NCBI RefSeq assembly: GCF_003046625.1
Contig: NZ_QAAD01000001.1
Location: forward strand, 394,742 to 458,741
Source of the DNA: Mangrovibacterium marinum
GTDB taxonomy: Bacteria > Bacteroidota > Bacteroidia > Bacteroidales > Prolixibacteraceae
Direction: 5' to 3'
DNA length: 64,000 nt
The translations under genes were made by a program, and so were the position numbers. Shown piece by piece: positions 1-10,398 of the stretch. Position 1 is the stretch's first letter. Every line of letters starts with the position of its first letter. The notes under the pieces were generated by a model. That model saw nothing but the letters and a program-made list of their open reading frames with translations, made no database searches and was not told where the DNA came from.

Positions 1-581
1 CATTCCTTTCAAAATTCCAATCCCTTTCTTTCTAGTTGATGAATTCATACATTAATCCAATTTTTCTTGCAAATCGAAGGTCCACTATGTCAACAGTAAA
101 CCCCATCTTTCTATTTTTAGTCGACAAAAAACAACTCCAGGATAGAAAAACCAGAAGTCCCTCCACCATTCAGTTTACCAATTCAAGCAACTGCTTCGTC
201 TAATTCGTTTGCCCAGTTTAGTATGTTCCTGTGCTTAAGTCCCGTTTCCGTTACATTTCAACCGACTGAGCATCGCAACAACAGGAACAATCAACAAATT
301 AAAATTTGAAAAGTTGGACGCATTTAAAAGATTTAAGAATCTTTTTATACTTCGACATCAGAACAACACTTAGCACATTACCTTTCTGGTTTTATCGAAA
401 ATGGAACACTAAAAAGACCGAACAAGAGCGAGCATTCCAGCGCAATTACCACCTCAATACCTGGTTGCAAAAAAAGGGAAACACCAGCGGCATTTCCCTT
501 TTTCAAATCAGGATGAACGACCCAAGCCGTAGATCCACTTATCTCCAATAAAACAATATTTCTAAAATCCGGACCGAGTTC
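1..581. other. gene-free left edge
   Basis: No coding region is supported here. The only long open frame (306-551, plus strand) runs straight through the terminator hairpin at 471-503, has low-complexity composition and matches no family I recognise. The stretch is the 3' flank of the xylan operon. It contains a GAATTC site at 41-46. Confidence 0.6.
469..503 (-). terminator. terminator of the xylan-utilisation operon
   Basis: Positions 471-481 and 493-503 form a perfect 11-bp inverted repeat around an 11-nt loop. On the minus strand the stem is followed by a run of T. It lies about 80 nt beyond the stop of the last operon gene (the GH43 at 582-1553), so it most likely ends the long minus-strand transcript. 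The stem is also flanked by T on the plus strand, so it could work in both directions. Confidence 0.85.
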
Positions 582-1553
582 CTATTCGCCTCCTCCGTCT
601 ATCGTTTTTATAGTTCCGTCTTCGTTGTATTCCATCTCCACAACTTTCAGGCTGCGCAGCCAGGTTTTTCCGTCCGATGGCACACAGTCGTGATGGAATA
701 GGTACCATTTTCCTTTGAATTCGACAATACAATGGTGCGTCGTCCATCCCACTACAGGAGTAAGAATCACACCTTGGTAGGTGAACGGTCCGTAAGGGTT
801 GTCGCCCACCGCGTAACACAATTTATGCGTATCACCGGTTGAGTAGGAGAAGTAATATTTACCCTGATATTTGTGCATCCAGGAAGCTTCGAAGAAACGA
901 CGATCGTTGTCGCCTGCTTTGATCACATCGCCATTTTCATCTAAAATGACCAGCGCACGTGGCTCTTCACCGAACTCCATCATGTCGTCGCGCAGCTTCA
1001 CCACGCGCGAAGGCAATGCCGGCTCATCATCGGCCGGGAAAGCCGCACATTCCAATGCTTTATTGTCACGATAGCGCTGGAGCTGCCCGCCCCACAAACC
1101 ACCAAAGTACATATAATGCGAACCATCATCATCGCAAAAAACGCAAGGATCGATCGAGTAACTGCCTTTCATCGGGGCATCTTCCGGAATGAACGGGCCT
1201 TCCGGTTTGTCACTTATGGCTACACCAATACGGAAAATATCGGTTTGGTCCTTCAACGGGAAATAGATGTAATACTTACCATCCTTGTACGCAGCATCGC
1301 AATCCCACAGCTGACGGCCAGCCCAGGGAATATCCTTCACCGCCAGTCCAACGCCGTGATCAGTTACTTCTCCTTCGATGTCCTCCATCGAGAAAATGTG
1401 GTAATCACGCATGTCGAAGTGATCACCGTTGTCGTTCTCCGGAATACCGGATTCAACATCATGTGAAGGGTAGATATACAGTTTACCATTGAATACATGC
1501 ACTGCCGGATCGGCTGTGTACAAGTGCGGAACGAGGTATCTTGCTTTTTTCAT
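582..1553 (-). CDS. glycoside hydrolase family 43 (GH43_1-like), probable cytoplasmic beta-xylosidase
   Basis: A 323-residue single-domain five-bladed propeller enzyme of family GH43, most like subfamily 1, whose members are mainly beta-xylosidases or arabinofuranosidases acting on short xylo-oligosaccharides. The three acidic residues of the family are visible: the general base in TADPAVHVF near residue 15, the pKa-tuning aspartate in SIDPCVF near 136, and the general acid in FFEASWM near 219. There is no signal peptide or lipobox (it begins MKKARYLVPHLY), so the enzyme should act in the cytoplasm on what the symporter at 2865-4319 imports. It is the last gene of the operon and is separated from the GH10 gene by a 161-bp spacer with two GC-rich hairpins. 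The family is certain; the exact substrate (xylobiose or arabinosyl groups) is inferred from context. Confidence 0.87.
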   Translation of the reverse strand: MKKARYLVPHLYTADPAVHVFNGKLYIYPSHDVESGIPENDNGDHFDMRDYHIFSMEDIEGEVTDHGVGLAVKDIPWAGRQLWDCDAAYKDGKYYIYFPLKDQTDIFRIGVAISDKPEGPFIPEDAPMKGSYSIDPCVFCDDDGSHYMYFGGLWGGQLQRYRDNKALECAAFPADDEPALPSRVVKLRDDMMEFGEEPRALVILDENGDVIKAGDNDRRFFEASWMHKYQGKYYFSYSTGDTHKLCYAVGDNPYGPFTYQGVILTPVVGWTTHHCIVEFKGKWYLFHHDCVPSDGKTWLRSLKVVEMEYNEDGTIKTIDGGGE

Positions 1554-1578
1554 TTTTATAAATTTTAGCCTCCCCTAC

Positions 1579-1714
1579 CCCCTCCGGCGGAGGGGAACTA
1601 GGAGTGTTGAATTATTTATTTTACTTCTTAACAACTTGACTTTCGGATAATCTGTTCAATTTGAACCAGTCTAAAAAAAGGGGGTCAGATTCTTTTTCTC
1701 CCCCTCCGGGGGAG
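1579..1714. repeat. pair of REP-like GC-rich hairpins
   Basis: The spacer between the GH10 and GH43 genes has two short C/G hairpins with related sequence. One has its arms at 1579-1586 and 1588-1595 (core CCCCTCCGGCGGAGGGG). The other has arms at 1698-1704 and 1708-1714 (core CTCCCCCTCCGGGGGAG). Both have the look of repetitive extragenic palindromes. The second runs into the 3' end of the GH10 gene and supplies the bases around its stop codon. They could attenuate transcription or stabilise mRNA ends. Confidence 0.6.
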
Positions 1715-2851
1715 TCAGAGGGGGCTTCTTGTTAATTCAATAATTTTTGCCACCACCGGCTTCGGGTTATTATCGCGGTCAAACAACAGCGGATAGTCTG
1801 TACGGCCTTCTATTGGCCAGTAATTACGCCAGCTTTGAGTATCATTCACCCCCCATTGCGTAACTCGTGAAATCACATCCTGGTGCTTCAAGAACAGTTT
1901 GAAAAAATCGAGATAGCGCTGTTCAAACTGAACATTAACAGAATCCGGTAATCCGTCTGTATAAGGGTCCATTTTCTGCTGATAGTCGAAACTTGCCGAC
2001 ACTTCGGCCCCCACATTCTGATCCGGAAAAGGCAAAAGCGTGAGGTCCAATTCAGTAATCATCACCTTCACCCCAAGTGCACTAAATGCTTCGATGCTTT
2101 TTTCAAACTCGTTGATATCCGGCTGTGTCAATCCAATATGTGCCTGCATACCAATTCCATCAATGCGAACACCTTCCTGCTGCAACTTCTTCACCATGGC
2201 AACAACACCGTCCCGTTTTTCAGGATTTGCCATTGAATAATCGTTGTAGTATAACTCGGCATCAGGATCAGCTTCGTGTGCAAATTCAAAAGCCAGCCGA
2301 ATAAAGTCCTCACCAACGATTTGATAAAACTTACTTTGCCGGTAGGAGCCGTCATCCAGAATTGCTTCATTCACCACATCCCAGCCTTTGATGCGCCCTT
2401 TATAGCGACCAACAACTGTTTGAATGTGCGTTTTCATTCGCGCGATCATCTCCTCGCGCGAAATGTCATTGCCCAGACTATCGACAAATAACCAGGGAGG
2501 AGTTTGCGAATGCCAAATCAGCGTATGCCCTGTAACAAACATTCCGTTCTGCTCTCCAAACTCTACAAATTTATCGGGCAGCATAAAATCGAACACGCCT
2601 TTCTGTGGCTGAATATTCTCACTTTTCATACAATTTTCAGGGACAATCGCGTTAAACTGTTCTTTCACTACGCGCATTGCAGCCGTGTCTTTCCCTTTTA
2701 TCTGAACTGAATCCAAAGCCGCGCCGATATAAAATTTACCGGCATAAGCGTCCTTCAAAGTGGGAACTTCTTCTACCTTTTTTGCCGGAGTACAGGCAAC
2801 CAAATAAGCGACAATAGCCAACAGTCCGGTGTATAAAATGTATTTACTCAT
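1715..2851 (-). CDS. GH10 endo-beta-1,4-xylanase, lipoprotein
   Basis: Endo-xylanase that cuts the xylan backbone with retention of configuration. Starting at 2851 gives 378 residues with a lipoprotein signal: a hydrophobic stretch ending LVAC with the lipidated cysteine at residue 20. A longer reading to 2881 would add ten charged residues before the signal and overlap the upstream symporter gene, and AAAGGAC lies just upstream of 2851, so I chose the shorter form. The GH10 barrel spans about residues 30-375. The acid/base is Glu162 (WDVVNEA) and the nucleophile is Glu267 (ITELDL). HTLIWHSQ and the late WGVNDTQSW are also typical. It has no binding module, unlike the GH10 at 23831-26053, so it probably trims imported or surface oligosaccharides. 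The last residues (TRSPL) come from a REP-like repeat, suggesting that the original C-terminus was altered slightly. Confidence 0.93.
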   Translation of the reverse strand: MSKYILYTGLLAIVAYLVACTPAKKVEEVPTLKDAYAGKFYIGAALDSVQIKGKDTAAMRVVKEQFNAIVPENCMKSENIQPQKGVFDFMLPDKFVEFGEQNGMFVTGHTLIWHSQTPPWLFVDSLGNDISREEMIARMKTHIQTVVGRYKGRIKGWDVVNEAILDDGSYRQSKFYQIVGEDFIRLAFEFAHEADPDAELYYNDYSMANPEKRDGVVAMVKKLQQEGVRIDGIGMQAHIGLTQPDINEFEKSIEAFSALGVKVMITELDLTLLPFPDQNVGAEVSASFDYQQKMDPYTDGLPDSVNVQFEQRYLDFFKLFLKHQDVISRVTQWGVNDTQSWRNYWPIEGRTDYPLLFDRDNNPKPVVAKIIELTRSPL

Positions 2852-2864
2852 TTTTCTGTCCTTT

Positions 2865-4319
2865 CTATTTACGTCTTTCAATCAATTCTTTTTCAATCTG
2901 CACTTCCATCTTCTTATTAATCACATAGAAGAAAAGCAGTGTAAATGCGATCAGGAAAGGGACAGCCGAATACACACTCATCAGCATTTTAACACCCGTT
3001 GCAACCGATTCCGGCTGAATAAGTTCCTGTCCTGTTGCGACAGCATCCTGGTGCAGGTAGCCGTACAAGCCCAAAATCCAGGCAACCAATGCTCCACCAA
3101 TTGAAAGCCCTGCTTTCAATCCTACCATCATCGCTGAGAAAATGATTGCTGTAGCCCGGCGGTTGTTCTTCCACTCCGAATAGTCAGCCACATCTGCAAT
3201 CATAGCCCATAATACAGGAATGGTAACACCATAAAACAGTCCATACAACATCTGGGAAGTGAACATTAACAGCACACTCTTGGGCGGGAAGACGTAAAAG
3301 ATCAAAATAAATAAGGTGGATATAAAAAGTCCGGTCATGTAAACATCACGCTTTCCGTATTTGTCGGCCAACTTTTTCGATAGCGCAATTCCAACCATCA
3401 TAAAGATGATCCCTCCGGCATTGAATAAACCGAAGCCCGCAGAAACAGGGTCATTGCCAAAAAAGTTTAATCCTATGCCCGACAAAGCAGCCAATATCGG
3501 GCTGATAAAATCTTCGAGGGCTACGGCGTCCACGTAATTATTGAAGTAGTACACGTGCGCCCCGCCTTTAACGGCCAGCGTCACAAAAATCAAAATCGTA
3601 ACCGTCAGCATGATCAACCAAGGTTTGTTTCTAATCAAATCCGAAAGATCTTCTTTCAAACTTGAAGCTTGCTCGTCAGTAGGAACAATACGCTCCTTAG
3701 TTGTGAAGAAAGTAATCAGCAACATTACCGTTCCAACGATGGCTAACCAGGTCATCACCGTTTCCATCCCTACAGCTTTGTCACCTTTACCGGCAAATTC
3801 AATAATCGGCAACATAAACACCTGCACAAAAAATTGAGCAAACATAACTGCCGCAAAACGATAGGAAGAAATACTGTTTCGCTCGCCCATATCGCCGGTT
3901 ATTACACCGCTTAAAGCAGAATAAGGCAAGTTGTTTGAAGCATAAAGCAACAATAACAAGCTGTAAGTTGCAGCTGCATAAATCAGCTTTCCTTTGTAGG
4001 CAAAATGAGGCGTTGAAAAGGCCAGCAAAGCCATCACCCCAAGCGGAACAGCGGTGAATAAAATCCAGGGCCGAAATTTCCCCCAGCGCGATTTTGTACG
4101 GTCGGCAATGGCACCGATAATGGGGTTGAAAAGAAAAGCAGCGACCAAGCCCACCGATAACATGATGATGGAGGCATCGTTGTTTTTCAATCCGTAAATA
4201 TCGGTATAGAAAAAGGCTAAATAGGTAATTAAGGTTTGGAAAACCAGGTTCGCAGCCAGATCACCAAGGCTGTAACCGATCTTTTCCAAAACAGAGATTT
4301 TTTGTGAATTCGTTGACAT
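2865..4319 (-). CDS. GPH-family sugar:cation symporter (MFS)
   Basis: A 484-residue inner-membrane transporter of the glycoside-pentoside-hexuronide:cation symporter family, the group containing XynP/XylP and MelB. The N-terminal [15 protein letters not shown] is the family signature for the first helix, and about twelve hydrophobic segments follow, with the cytoplasmic-loop motif [14 protein letters not shown] near residues 67-80. In this locus it should bring xylose, xylobiose or short decorated xylo-oligosaccharides from periplasm to cytoplasm, where the signal-less GH43 enzymes act. It lies 27 bp after the esterase gene and 13 bp before the GH10 gene, fully within the operon. Substrate is inferred from neighbours only. 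Confidence 0.9.
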   Translation of the reverse strand: MSTNSQKISVLEKIGYSLGDLAANLVFQTLITYLAFFYTDIYGLKNNDASIIMLSVGLVAAFLFNPIIGAIADRTKSRWGKFRPWILFTAVPLGVMALLAFSTPHFAYKGKLIYAAATYSLLLLLYASNNLPYSALSGVITGDMGERNSISSYRFAAVMFAQFFVQVFMLPIIEFAGKGDKAVGMETVMTWLAIVGTVMLLITFFTTKERIVPTDEQASSLKEDLSDLIRNKPWLIMLTVTILIFVTLAVKGGAHVYYFNNYVDAVALEDFISPILAALSGIGLNFFGNDPVSAGFGLFNAGGIIFMMVGIALSKKLADKYGKRDVYMTGLFISTLFILIFYVFPPKSVLLMFTSQMLYGLFYGVTIPVLWAMIADVADYSEWKNNRRATAIIFSAMMVGLKAGLSIGGALVAWILGLYGYLHQDAVATGQELIQPESVATGVKMLMSVYSAVPFLIAFTLLFFYVINKKMEVQIEKELIERRK

Positions 4320-4346
4320 CAGGTTTGTGTTTATTGGGTTTGTGTT

Positions 4347-6266
4347 TTAATTGCTCGTTGTAAACGGAGAAGCCGGAAGGCCCTCCTTATTTTTCAGGTT
4401 CGCATCAGCCGGGTTATTCGCCCAGCCATACCGAACCGTAGTGGGGTGCGGGACATTTTCATTCGACACTTTCACCGTATTTTTATCCAAAACGACGGCA
4501 TGAGCCCATTCAAACCGGCCATCTTCTCCGGCAATCTGGAATCCCTGAAGGAGACTATTGGTGAATAGACCAGATCCTACCGAGGCGAAAGTCAGAACGA
4601 TGCTGCTATCATCAATTTCCATCGATTGGTAAAGCGGTCCGCTGTAGACCACGCTACTATCTCCATAAGCGACGGACTGCGCCAGCAGTGACAAGCGATG
4701 CCCCACCTCTTTTTTATTTAGGGGATGAATATCGTTCCACTCGCCAATGTCGTAAATGACAGCCATCCCGGTTTTGGGTAGCTCAAGCGTGCGGCGCTGG
4801 GCATCGCGCAATTCCGCCCAATTGCTTTCGGCCGGCAATTTTTGAGGCTCGCCCAGGTTGGCTAACTGCACAAACAGGAAGGGTAATACGGGACGCTGGA
4901 ATTGCGTTCGCCAATCCCGAATCAGATCGCCAAACAACTGCCGGTACTCTCCCGGCCGATCCGTATTCGATTCGCCCTGATACCAGATCACACCCTTCAG
5001 CGTGTAATTCAGCGCCGGATTGATCATTCCCTTGTAAAGTCCGCCAGGTTTATATTGAAAGAAGGTTTGCGATTCCAACTGCGGCATCTCTGCACCAATC
5101 CGGTAATGCCATTGTCCGGTCAAATCGATCGTGTCATTCGGAAACCGCAGTGCATAAGGTTTATCCGGCATAAAGCCACCCCTGCCGCTTTGGCTGATCA
5201 CCCGAACCATCAACTGGTTTTTGCCGGGCTTCAGAACCGACGCAGGAACATTGTAAATCCGCGGTGGATATTGGTAAGTAATGTTTCCGACGAATTTGCC
5301 ATTCACAAAGGCTGAATCCGCATCAATAATTCGTCCTAGCCGGAGAACAGCATCCTCGGTCGCCAAGTCATCTGTCAATTCAAACTCTTTGCAAAACCAA
5401 AGCGAGCCATTTTTAAAGTCGATATTTTGCTCGCTCCAATAACCGGGCAGGGAAGTCTCGGACCAGTCGGAAACGTCAACGTCACCAGTCGACCAATGAT
5501 TTACTCCCTGATCTTTTTTATTCAGCTCCTTATGCCACTCCCGGATTCGATTTTGATCGGCCGATTTCACACTGTCAACAAAAGCTGCGGAGCAGCATTG
5601 CTGGGCAGTCTGCCAGTAGTTGGGATATTTCTTCAAGCTTGTTTCGCTTAGCCAGGCTTCGGCGGGTGAACCGCCAACGGCAGAGCTAACCAGCCCAATC
5701 GGCACCTGATACTTCTGATACAAATCGGCTGCAAAAAAATAAGCAACCGCAGAAAAATCGAGTATGTTTTCGGCGGTCGCTGTCTTCCAATCGCCCCCTT
5801 CGTAATCTGTTTTAGTTTCGGTAAAAATGTAGCGCATCGGCACTTTAAACAGTCGAATTTGCGGGTTGTCCACCTTCCTGATTTCATTTTTATACAAATC
5901 CATGACCCGGCGAATCGGCAATTCCATGTTCGATTGCCCCGAGCACAACCACACATCGCCAATCAAAATATTTGTCAGTTCAATTTCATTCACTTTCAGC
6001 GAGTACGGTCCACCAGCTGCGTTAGCAGCGAGGTCTATTGCCCAATTCCCCTGCTTGTCCGCTTTCGTTTTGTAGCTTTGTCCTCTGAATTCAACATTCA
6101 CCCGTTCTCCCGCATCTGCCCATCCCCAGATCTTAACAGGCATATCACGCTGAAGCACCATGCCATTGCTGACCAAACGGGGCAGTCTCACGGCTGCCTG
6201 AGTTGACAAACCCAGCCCAAGCAACACAATCAGCAGCATCCAGATTTTAATGTTTCTTTGTTTCAT
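4347..6266 (-). CDS. sialate O-acetylesterase-type carbohydrate esterase (SGNH), probable acetyl-xylan esterase
   Basis: A 639-residue exported esterase with a Sec signal peptide (about residues 1-25, ending STQAA). The SGNH core shows the catalytic serine in the GQSNM motif (Ser112), the conserved GGSPAEAW block, WYQGESN, and the C-terminal DIHPLNKKEVGHRL block that carries the catalytic His. Between about residues 270 and 380 an inserted beta-sandwich resembling a GH2 sugar-binding domain interrupts the core. That architecture is known from bacterial acetyl-xylan esterases of the sialate-O-acetylesterase type. In a xylan locus the natural role is removal of O-acetyl groups from imported xylo-oligosaccharides. 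The start codon follows the GH115 stop codon with no spacer, which implies translational coupling. Acetyl-xylan specificity is inferred. Confidence 0.83.
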   Translation of the reverse strand: MKQRNIKIWMLLIVLLGLGLSTQAAVRLPRLVSNGMVLQRDMPVKIWGWADAGERVNVEFRGQSYKTKADKQGNWAIDLAANAAGGPYSLKVNEIELTNILIGDVWLCSGQSNMELPIRRVMDLYKNEIRKVDNPQIRLFKVPMRYIFTETKTDYEGGDWKTATAENILDFSAVAYFFAADLYQKYQVPIGLVSSAVGGSPAEAWLSETSLKKYPNYWQTAQQCCSAAFVDSVKSADQNRIREWHKELNKKDQGVNHWSTGDVDVSDWSETSLPGYWSEQNIDFKNGSLWFCKEFELTDDLATEDAVLRLGRIIDADSAFVNGKFVGNITYQYPPRIYNVPASVLKPGKNQLMVRVISQSGRGGFMPDKPYALRFPNDTIDLTGQWHYRIGAEMPQLESQTFFQYKPGGLYKGMINPALNYTLKGVIWYQGESNTDRPGEYRQLFGDLIRDWRTQFQRPVLPFLFVQLANLGEPQKLPAESNWAELRDAQRRTLELPKTGMAVIYDIGEWNDIHPLNKKEVGHRLSLLAQSVAYGDSSVVYSGPLYQSMEIDDSSIVLTFASVGSGLFTNSLLQGFQIAGEDGRFEWAHAVVLDKNTVKVSNENVPHPTTVRYGWANNPADANLKNKEGLPASPFTTSN

Positions 6267-8801
6267 CTATTCCGGCTTTTTCAGTTCACTTTGCGGCGCA
6301 CCCAGGAAACTTGGTTTCAGTCCGCCACAATCGATTAGTATTTTTTGAAGCACGATTCCCGGCTCCAGCAGCCGAATCCGCAACCGATGCACTCCGGTTG
6401 TCGTTATTTCGTGTGCTGTTGTTTTCTCAATAATCCGCTCAGCCTGCCACTGCCCCAACTCTCCGCGATACTCCCCATTGATGTTGACAATTTGCTCTTC
6501 GCCACCATCAATCGAAATGGCATAGCGCAATCCTTTATTGGCATTGAAATTTAGACTCGGCGAAACCAATACATGTACATCCAGCTTTCCGGTTGTATTA
6601 AACCGGATAGCATACTTCAGATAAACTGAATCGGTGTCGGCCGGATATTCATTTTGCGGAAAAGTGGTGATGCCCGAGCCGGTTCTTCCCAATCCAGGAA
6701 TCACGTTCCAGTGAATTTTGTCGCTGCCTTTTGACTGTTGAAAGTTCGACGCCTCGATGGACACGTAGCCATCGCCCTCAACAAAAACTTTCTCCGAATT
6801 TGGCATTTCGGGAACCTCAACGCGGAAAACCTCGGGCATTTTGCGCACCTCAGGTTGCTGCCAATAGGTGTAGCCAATCCGAATCTGATCCATTTGGTGA
6901 TTCCACTTTCCTCCTGCAATTTGCTGGTTGTAGTGGGCGGTCAACAAAGAATCGCGATCAAAGCACTTTTGGACTTCATCGGCCCAATTGTTTGCTGCGG
7001 GATCATTTGCTTCAGCCAATTGGTGGTTTTTCGCTACCGCGTAATACATTTCGTATAGGTTTGAGCTAGCGTTTGTCGGGAACAGCACCAACTGGTCGAA
7101 GGCATCTTTGTATTCAATCGGAATCAAGTTGTACAAACGCAAAGCGTCCATCGCCAGATCGCGATAATCGTTGCGAACACGCTCAAATTCATTGTAATTT
7201 TCCAGGCTGAAGGTATTTTCATCCAGCAGTTCGGGCGTCACCCGGTGGTTGTACTTGGTGTACAAGTCGATGATCCGGGCAGATTCTTCCGCATAGGCTT
7301 CTCCAAACTGTTCGGCGCACCAATCGACTGTATGTTGAAACAGATTTTGCGCATTGAATTGCTCAGGATTCCAGGCCATGTCCAGAAAGAAACTGATCGG
7401 GTATTCCATCGGTTTCAGATCACCGACATTCACAATCCAAACCCGATCAACACCATGGCTGTAGGTGAGATTCATTTGTTCCCAAACCCGTTGGATTTGA
7501 CTCACATTCATCCATTTATAGTTTCGGGGCCCGCCAACATAATCGAAATGATAATACATGCCGTATCCTCCGGGATGTTTCGGCGCATCCATGTTCGGAA
7601 GTTTGCGCACATCGCCCCAGTTATCGTCACACAATAGTAATGTCACATCATCAGGCACGCGCATGCCTTTATCGTAGTAGTCCTGCACTTCTTTGTACAA
7701 GGCCCACATTTGTGGTGTATCTTCTGCTTTCTTCCCGGTTACTTTACTGATGATCTTCCGCTGGTCGCGAACGATTTTTTCCAGCAAAGCAATGTTCGTT
7801 CCTTCGCTCATCGCTTCATCACCGTCGCCGCGCATGCCTACCGTTACAATGGTTTCGAAGTCCTTCATGCGCTCCATGCCTTTGGTCCAAAACGCGGTAA
7901 GCACTTTGGCATTTTTGCTGTAGTCCCAGGGGCCCGAGCCGTAGCGACGCCATTCGTCGTGTGCCCGGCCAAGCGGCTCGTGGTGAGAAGTTCCAATGAC
8001 AATGCCCAGTTCGTCGGCCAGGCGGCCATTCTCCGGATCGTCATCAAAAAAGGCTTTTCCCCACATGGCCGGCCAAAGGTAGTTCCCGTGTAAACGCAGG
8101 ATCAGTTCAAACAGATGGCTGTAAAATTTGGCATTGAAATCACCAAAATTCTCGCGCACCCAGCCTCCCAAAGCAGGCTCTTCGTCATTCAGGAAAATTC
8201 CACGGTATTTCACTTTCGGGCTTTCTGTTACAAAACGACCGACATTGATGGACACCACTGAATGCTGATCAACCGGTACATCGGCCCACCAGTACCAGGG
8301 GGAAACCCCCATATCACGTGACAAATTCAGCATGGCATAAATGGTTCCGCGCTTATCGCTACCTGCCAAAACCAGTGCTTTGTCAACTCCGGGGAAGGGA
8401 TTTTCAACAACCTGTACCAGGCTTTTTTCCCACTGCCCCCGCAGGTCCGACAAATCCAGTTTACCGGATTTCTCCAATTTATCCAGCACCGGATTTTGCC
8501 CAACAGTTCCGATCAATACAATATTCTTCTCAGTTGAAATATCGCCAATGATCAGCTTCGGCTCAGCCAGGCCAATTCGCTTCAAATCCTCCGCGAAAAG
8601 GTTGGCAACATACTTCACACCCTCATATTCACTCTCGCCCAAAAAGATGGGAGCCGTCTGAGCTTCATCAGACAAGACAAATCCGGCTTCATTTCTTTCA
8701 AACAAAACCAGGTCATCGAGTCCTCCGGCAATCAACGTTTTGTTGGAGAGCAACAGGAGAACCAGTGCGAAAAACAATATGCAAGATAGTCTGTTTACCA
8801 T
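6267..8801 (-). CDS. GH115 xylan alpha-1,2-glucuronidase
   Basis: An 844-residue enzyme of family GH115, which removes (4-O-methyl)glucuronic acid from internal as well as terminal xylose residues of polymeric or long glucuronoxylan. A Sec signal peptide (about residues 1-25) points to the periplasm or surface. Highly typical blocks are VKYRGIFLNDEEPAL, LRLHGNYLWPAMW, GIVIGTSHHEPLGRAHDEW and VTLLLCDDNWGDVRKLP, and a C-terminal beta-sandwich domain follows from about residue 680. It sits 13 bp after the GH43 gene and touches the esterase gene. The locus also encodes a GH67 enzyme for the same linkage, so the two probably split the work between internal and non-reducing-end uronic acids. Confidence 0.95.
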   Translation of the reverse strand: MVNRLSCILFFALVLLLLSNKTLIAGGLDDLVLFERNEAGFVLSDEAQTAPIFLGESEYEGVKYVANLFAEDLKRIGLAEPKLIIGDISTEKNIVLIGTVGQNPVLDKLEKSGKLDLSDLRGQWEKSLVQVVENPFPGVDKALVLAGSDKRGTIYAMLNLSRDMGVSPWYWWADVPVDQHSVVSINVGRFVTESPKVKYRGIFLNDEEPALGGWVRENFGDFNAKFYSHLFELILRLHGNYLWPAMWGKAFFDDDPENGRLADELGIVIGTSHHEPLGRAHDEWRRYGSGPWDYSKNAKVLTAFWTKGMERMKDFETIVTVGMRGDGDEAMSEGTNIALLEKIVRDQRKIISKVTGKKAEDTPQMWALYKEVQDYYDKGMRVPDDVTLLLCDDNWGDVRKLPNMDAPKHPGGYGMYYHFDYVGGPRNYKWMNVSQIQRVWEQMNLTYSHGVDRVWIVNVGDLKPMEYPISFFLDMAWNPEQFNAQNLFQHTVDWCAEQFGEAYAEESARIIDLYTKYNHRVTPELLDENTFSLENYNEFERVRNDYRDLAMDALRLYNLIPIEYKDAFDQLVLFPTNASSNLYEMYYAVAKNHQLAEANDPAANNWADEVQKCFDRDSLLTAHYNQQIAGGKWNHQMDQIRIGYTYWQQPEVRKMPEVFRVEVPEMPNSEKVFVEGDGYVSIEASNFQQSKGSDKIHWNVIPGLGRTGSGITTFPQNEYPADTDSVYLKYAIRFNTTGKLDVHVLVSPSLNFNANKGLRYAISIDGGEEQIVNINGEYRGELGQWQAERIIEKTTAHEITTTGVHRLRIRLLEPGIVLQKILIDCGGLKPSFLGAPQSELKKPE

Positions 8802-8814
8802 TGCTTTTAAATCT

Positions 8815-10395
8815 TTAGCTCAATGCTTTATAATCAAACCAGTCAAAATCGGCGTGATTATTCGATTGCTTCTTGTTCGAGCTTGCGTACATTCCAATGT
8901 AAGTGCCTGTGAAACCTTCGTTAACCGTTGAGCTCAGCAGCGATGCTTTTTGATTGGCTACAAAAAGTTTCTCTTCACCATCGGGCAATCGATAGTAAAA
9001 ATTGTATTTCGTATCGGCACCCCTTATTGTTAATATGACAGTTTTTGAAAATACCCCTTTCACTTCGCTTATCAAAACATTTTTACCGCTTTCAGTCTTG
9101 TATAGCCGTACAACATATTCTTCGCCTTTTCTGCCGGCAACAAAGATGTAATTGAAGCGATCGTCGCTGAGCAAAACCATCCCTGCTTCGTCGTAGTCTG
9201 CCTTTGGTTCGAACTCCATCAAACAACTGGCTTCAAATTTCTTGTGCTGCTGTCTTCGGCCTACAAAAGCAGGTGTGCAGATTTCATTGATCACTTCCGG
9301 TTGCAAATGAATCCGCAGTTGGCCCGGACGTTCTTTCAGACTAAAAAATTCAGTTGAATAAGGATGAATAGTATTCCAAACCAAGTCGAGATCACCATCA
9401 AAATCGTCCCGTACTTTTTTCGCGGGGAAAGGATGTGCCGGCAAATTCGGGCGCCGCTCTTTTTCCTGAATTAAACCATGAGGCGTATCCAGTCGAATCC
9501 ATCCATCTTCGTCCCAAATAATCGGAGCCAAAAAGGTCTCGCGCCCCAGGTTGTAGTTGATTCCTTCGTACGGTCGCACTCCCAGCAAAACCATCCACCA
9601 TTCGCCGTTTTGGGTTTCCACAATGTCAGCGTGGCCAACTACCGAAATCGGATGCATCAGCGACAAATGCCGGTGCGAAACAATCGGGTTGCGAGGGCAA
9701 ATCTCGTAATGTCCATCAATCTCTTTGGCCCGAGCCATCATCACACTATGGTTGGTAAAAGTGCCACCCTCGGCCACAATCATGTAGTAGAAACCATCTT
9801 TCTTGTAGATGTGCGGCGCTTCGATCCACTTGCTGGTGGTACGATTCCCGTTCCAGACGATTTTCTTATCGCCAATAATTTGAAAGGTTTCGGGATCCAG
9901 CTCACACATATAAATCGCATGATGCCCCTCGTACTCTTGCTGGTCGTAAGGGATGATGCAGTTCCCAGCGTACCAAACACGTCCATCGTCATCAAAAAAC
10001 AGCGACGAGTCAATTCCGTCGGCCCCCGCCACAAAAACCGGATCGCTCCAAGGGCCTTCCGGTTTTTCTGCGGTTATGATGTAGTTGTCTCTGCGAGCTT
10101 CCCTACCCTCAGACACAAAGGTGTTTATAATGTAAAAACGCCCTTTGTGATATCTGATGGTAGGTGCCCACAAACCCAAAGATGTCTCACAGTTTTTATA
10201 ATCCAGCTGAGTGGTGCGATGAATACCATGCCCGATTTGTTGCCAGTTTACCAGGTCTTTGCTGTGGAAAATCGGCAAGCCGGGATAGTAAACAAAGGAT
10301 GACGTTACCAGGTAGTAATCGTCGCCAACCCGGCAAATGGACGGGTCGGGATAGAAGCCACTCAGAATCGGATTTTCGAAATATTGATGATCCAT
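8815..10395 (-). CDS. GH43 beta-xylosidase/arabinofuranosidase with C-terminal beta-sandwich
   Basis: A 526-residue two-domain enzyme resembling subfamilies GH43_11/12. The propeller occupies about residues 1-320 with the base Asp in FYPDPSICR (near 17), the pKa-modulating Asp in GADGIDSSLFFDDDG (near 127) and the acid Glu in KWIEAPHIYK (near 190). Residues 330-526 form the concanavalin-like C-terminal domain usual in these beta-xylosidases, which helps close the active site. There is no signal peptide, so it is cytoplasmic like the GH43 at 582-1553. It begins 3 bp after the dehydrogenase gene and ends 13 bp before GH115. It may differ from the other GH43 in handling arabinosyl substituents; the sequence alone does not decide this. 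Confidence 0.92.
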   Translation of the reverse strand: MDHQYFENPILSGFYPDPSICRVGDDYYLVTSSFVYYPGLPIFHSKDLVNWQQIGHGIHRTTQLDYKNCETSLGLWAPTIRYHKGRFYIINTFVSEGREARRDNYIITAEKPEGPWSDPVFVAGADGIDSSLFFDDDGRVWYAGNCIIPYDQQEYEGHHAIYMCELDPETFQIIGDKKIVWNGNRTTSKWIEAPHIYKKDGFYYMIVAEGGTFTNHSVMMARAKEIDGHYEICPRNPIVSHRHLSLMHPISVVGHADIVETQNGEWWMVLLGVRPYEGINYNLGRETFLAPIIWDEDGWIRLDTPHGLIQEKERRPNLPAHPFPAKKVRDDFDGDLDLVWNTIHPYSTEFFSLKERPGQLRIHLQPEVINEICTPAFVGRRQQHKKFEASCLMEFEPKADYDEAGMVLLSDDRFNYIFVAGRKGEEYVVRLYKTESGKNVLISEVKGVFSKTVILTIRGADTKYNFYYRLPDGEEKLFVANQKASLLSSTVNEGFTGTYIGMYASSNKKQSNNHADFDWFDYKALS

Positions 10396-10398
10396 TGA

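Noticed and set aside
306..551. 81-codon plus-strand open frame left of the xylan operon
   Set aside because: It runs through a perfect terminator hairpin, has no family resemblance and no promoter; taken as chance.
9478..10302. 274-codon plus-strand frame
   Set aside because: It lies antisense inside the clear GH43 gene at 8815-10395 and follows its codon pattern; a shadow frame.
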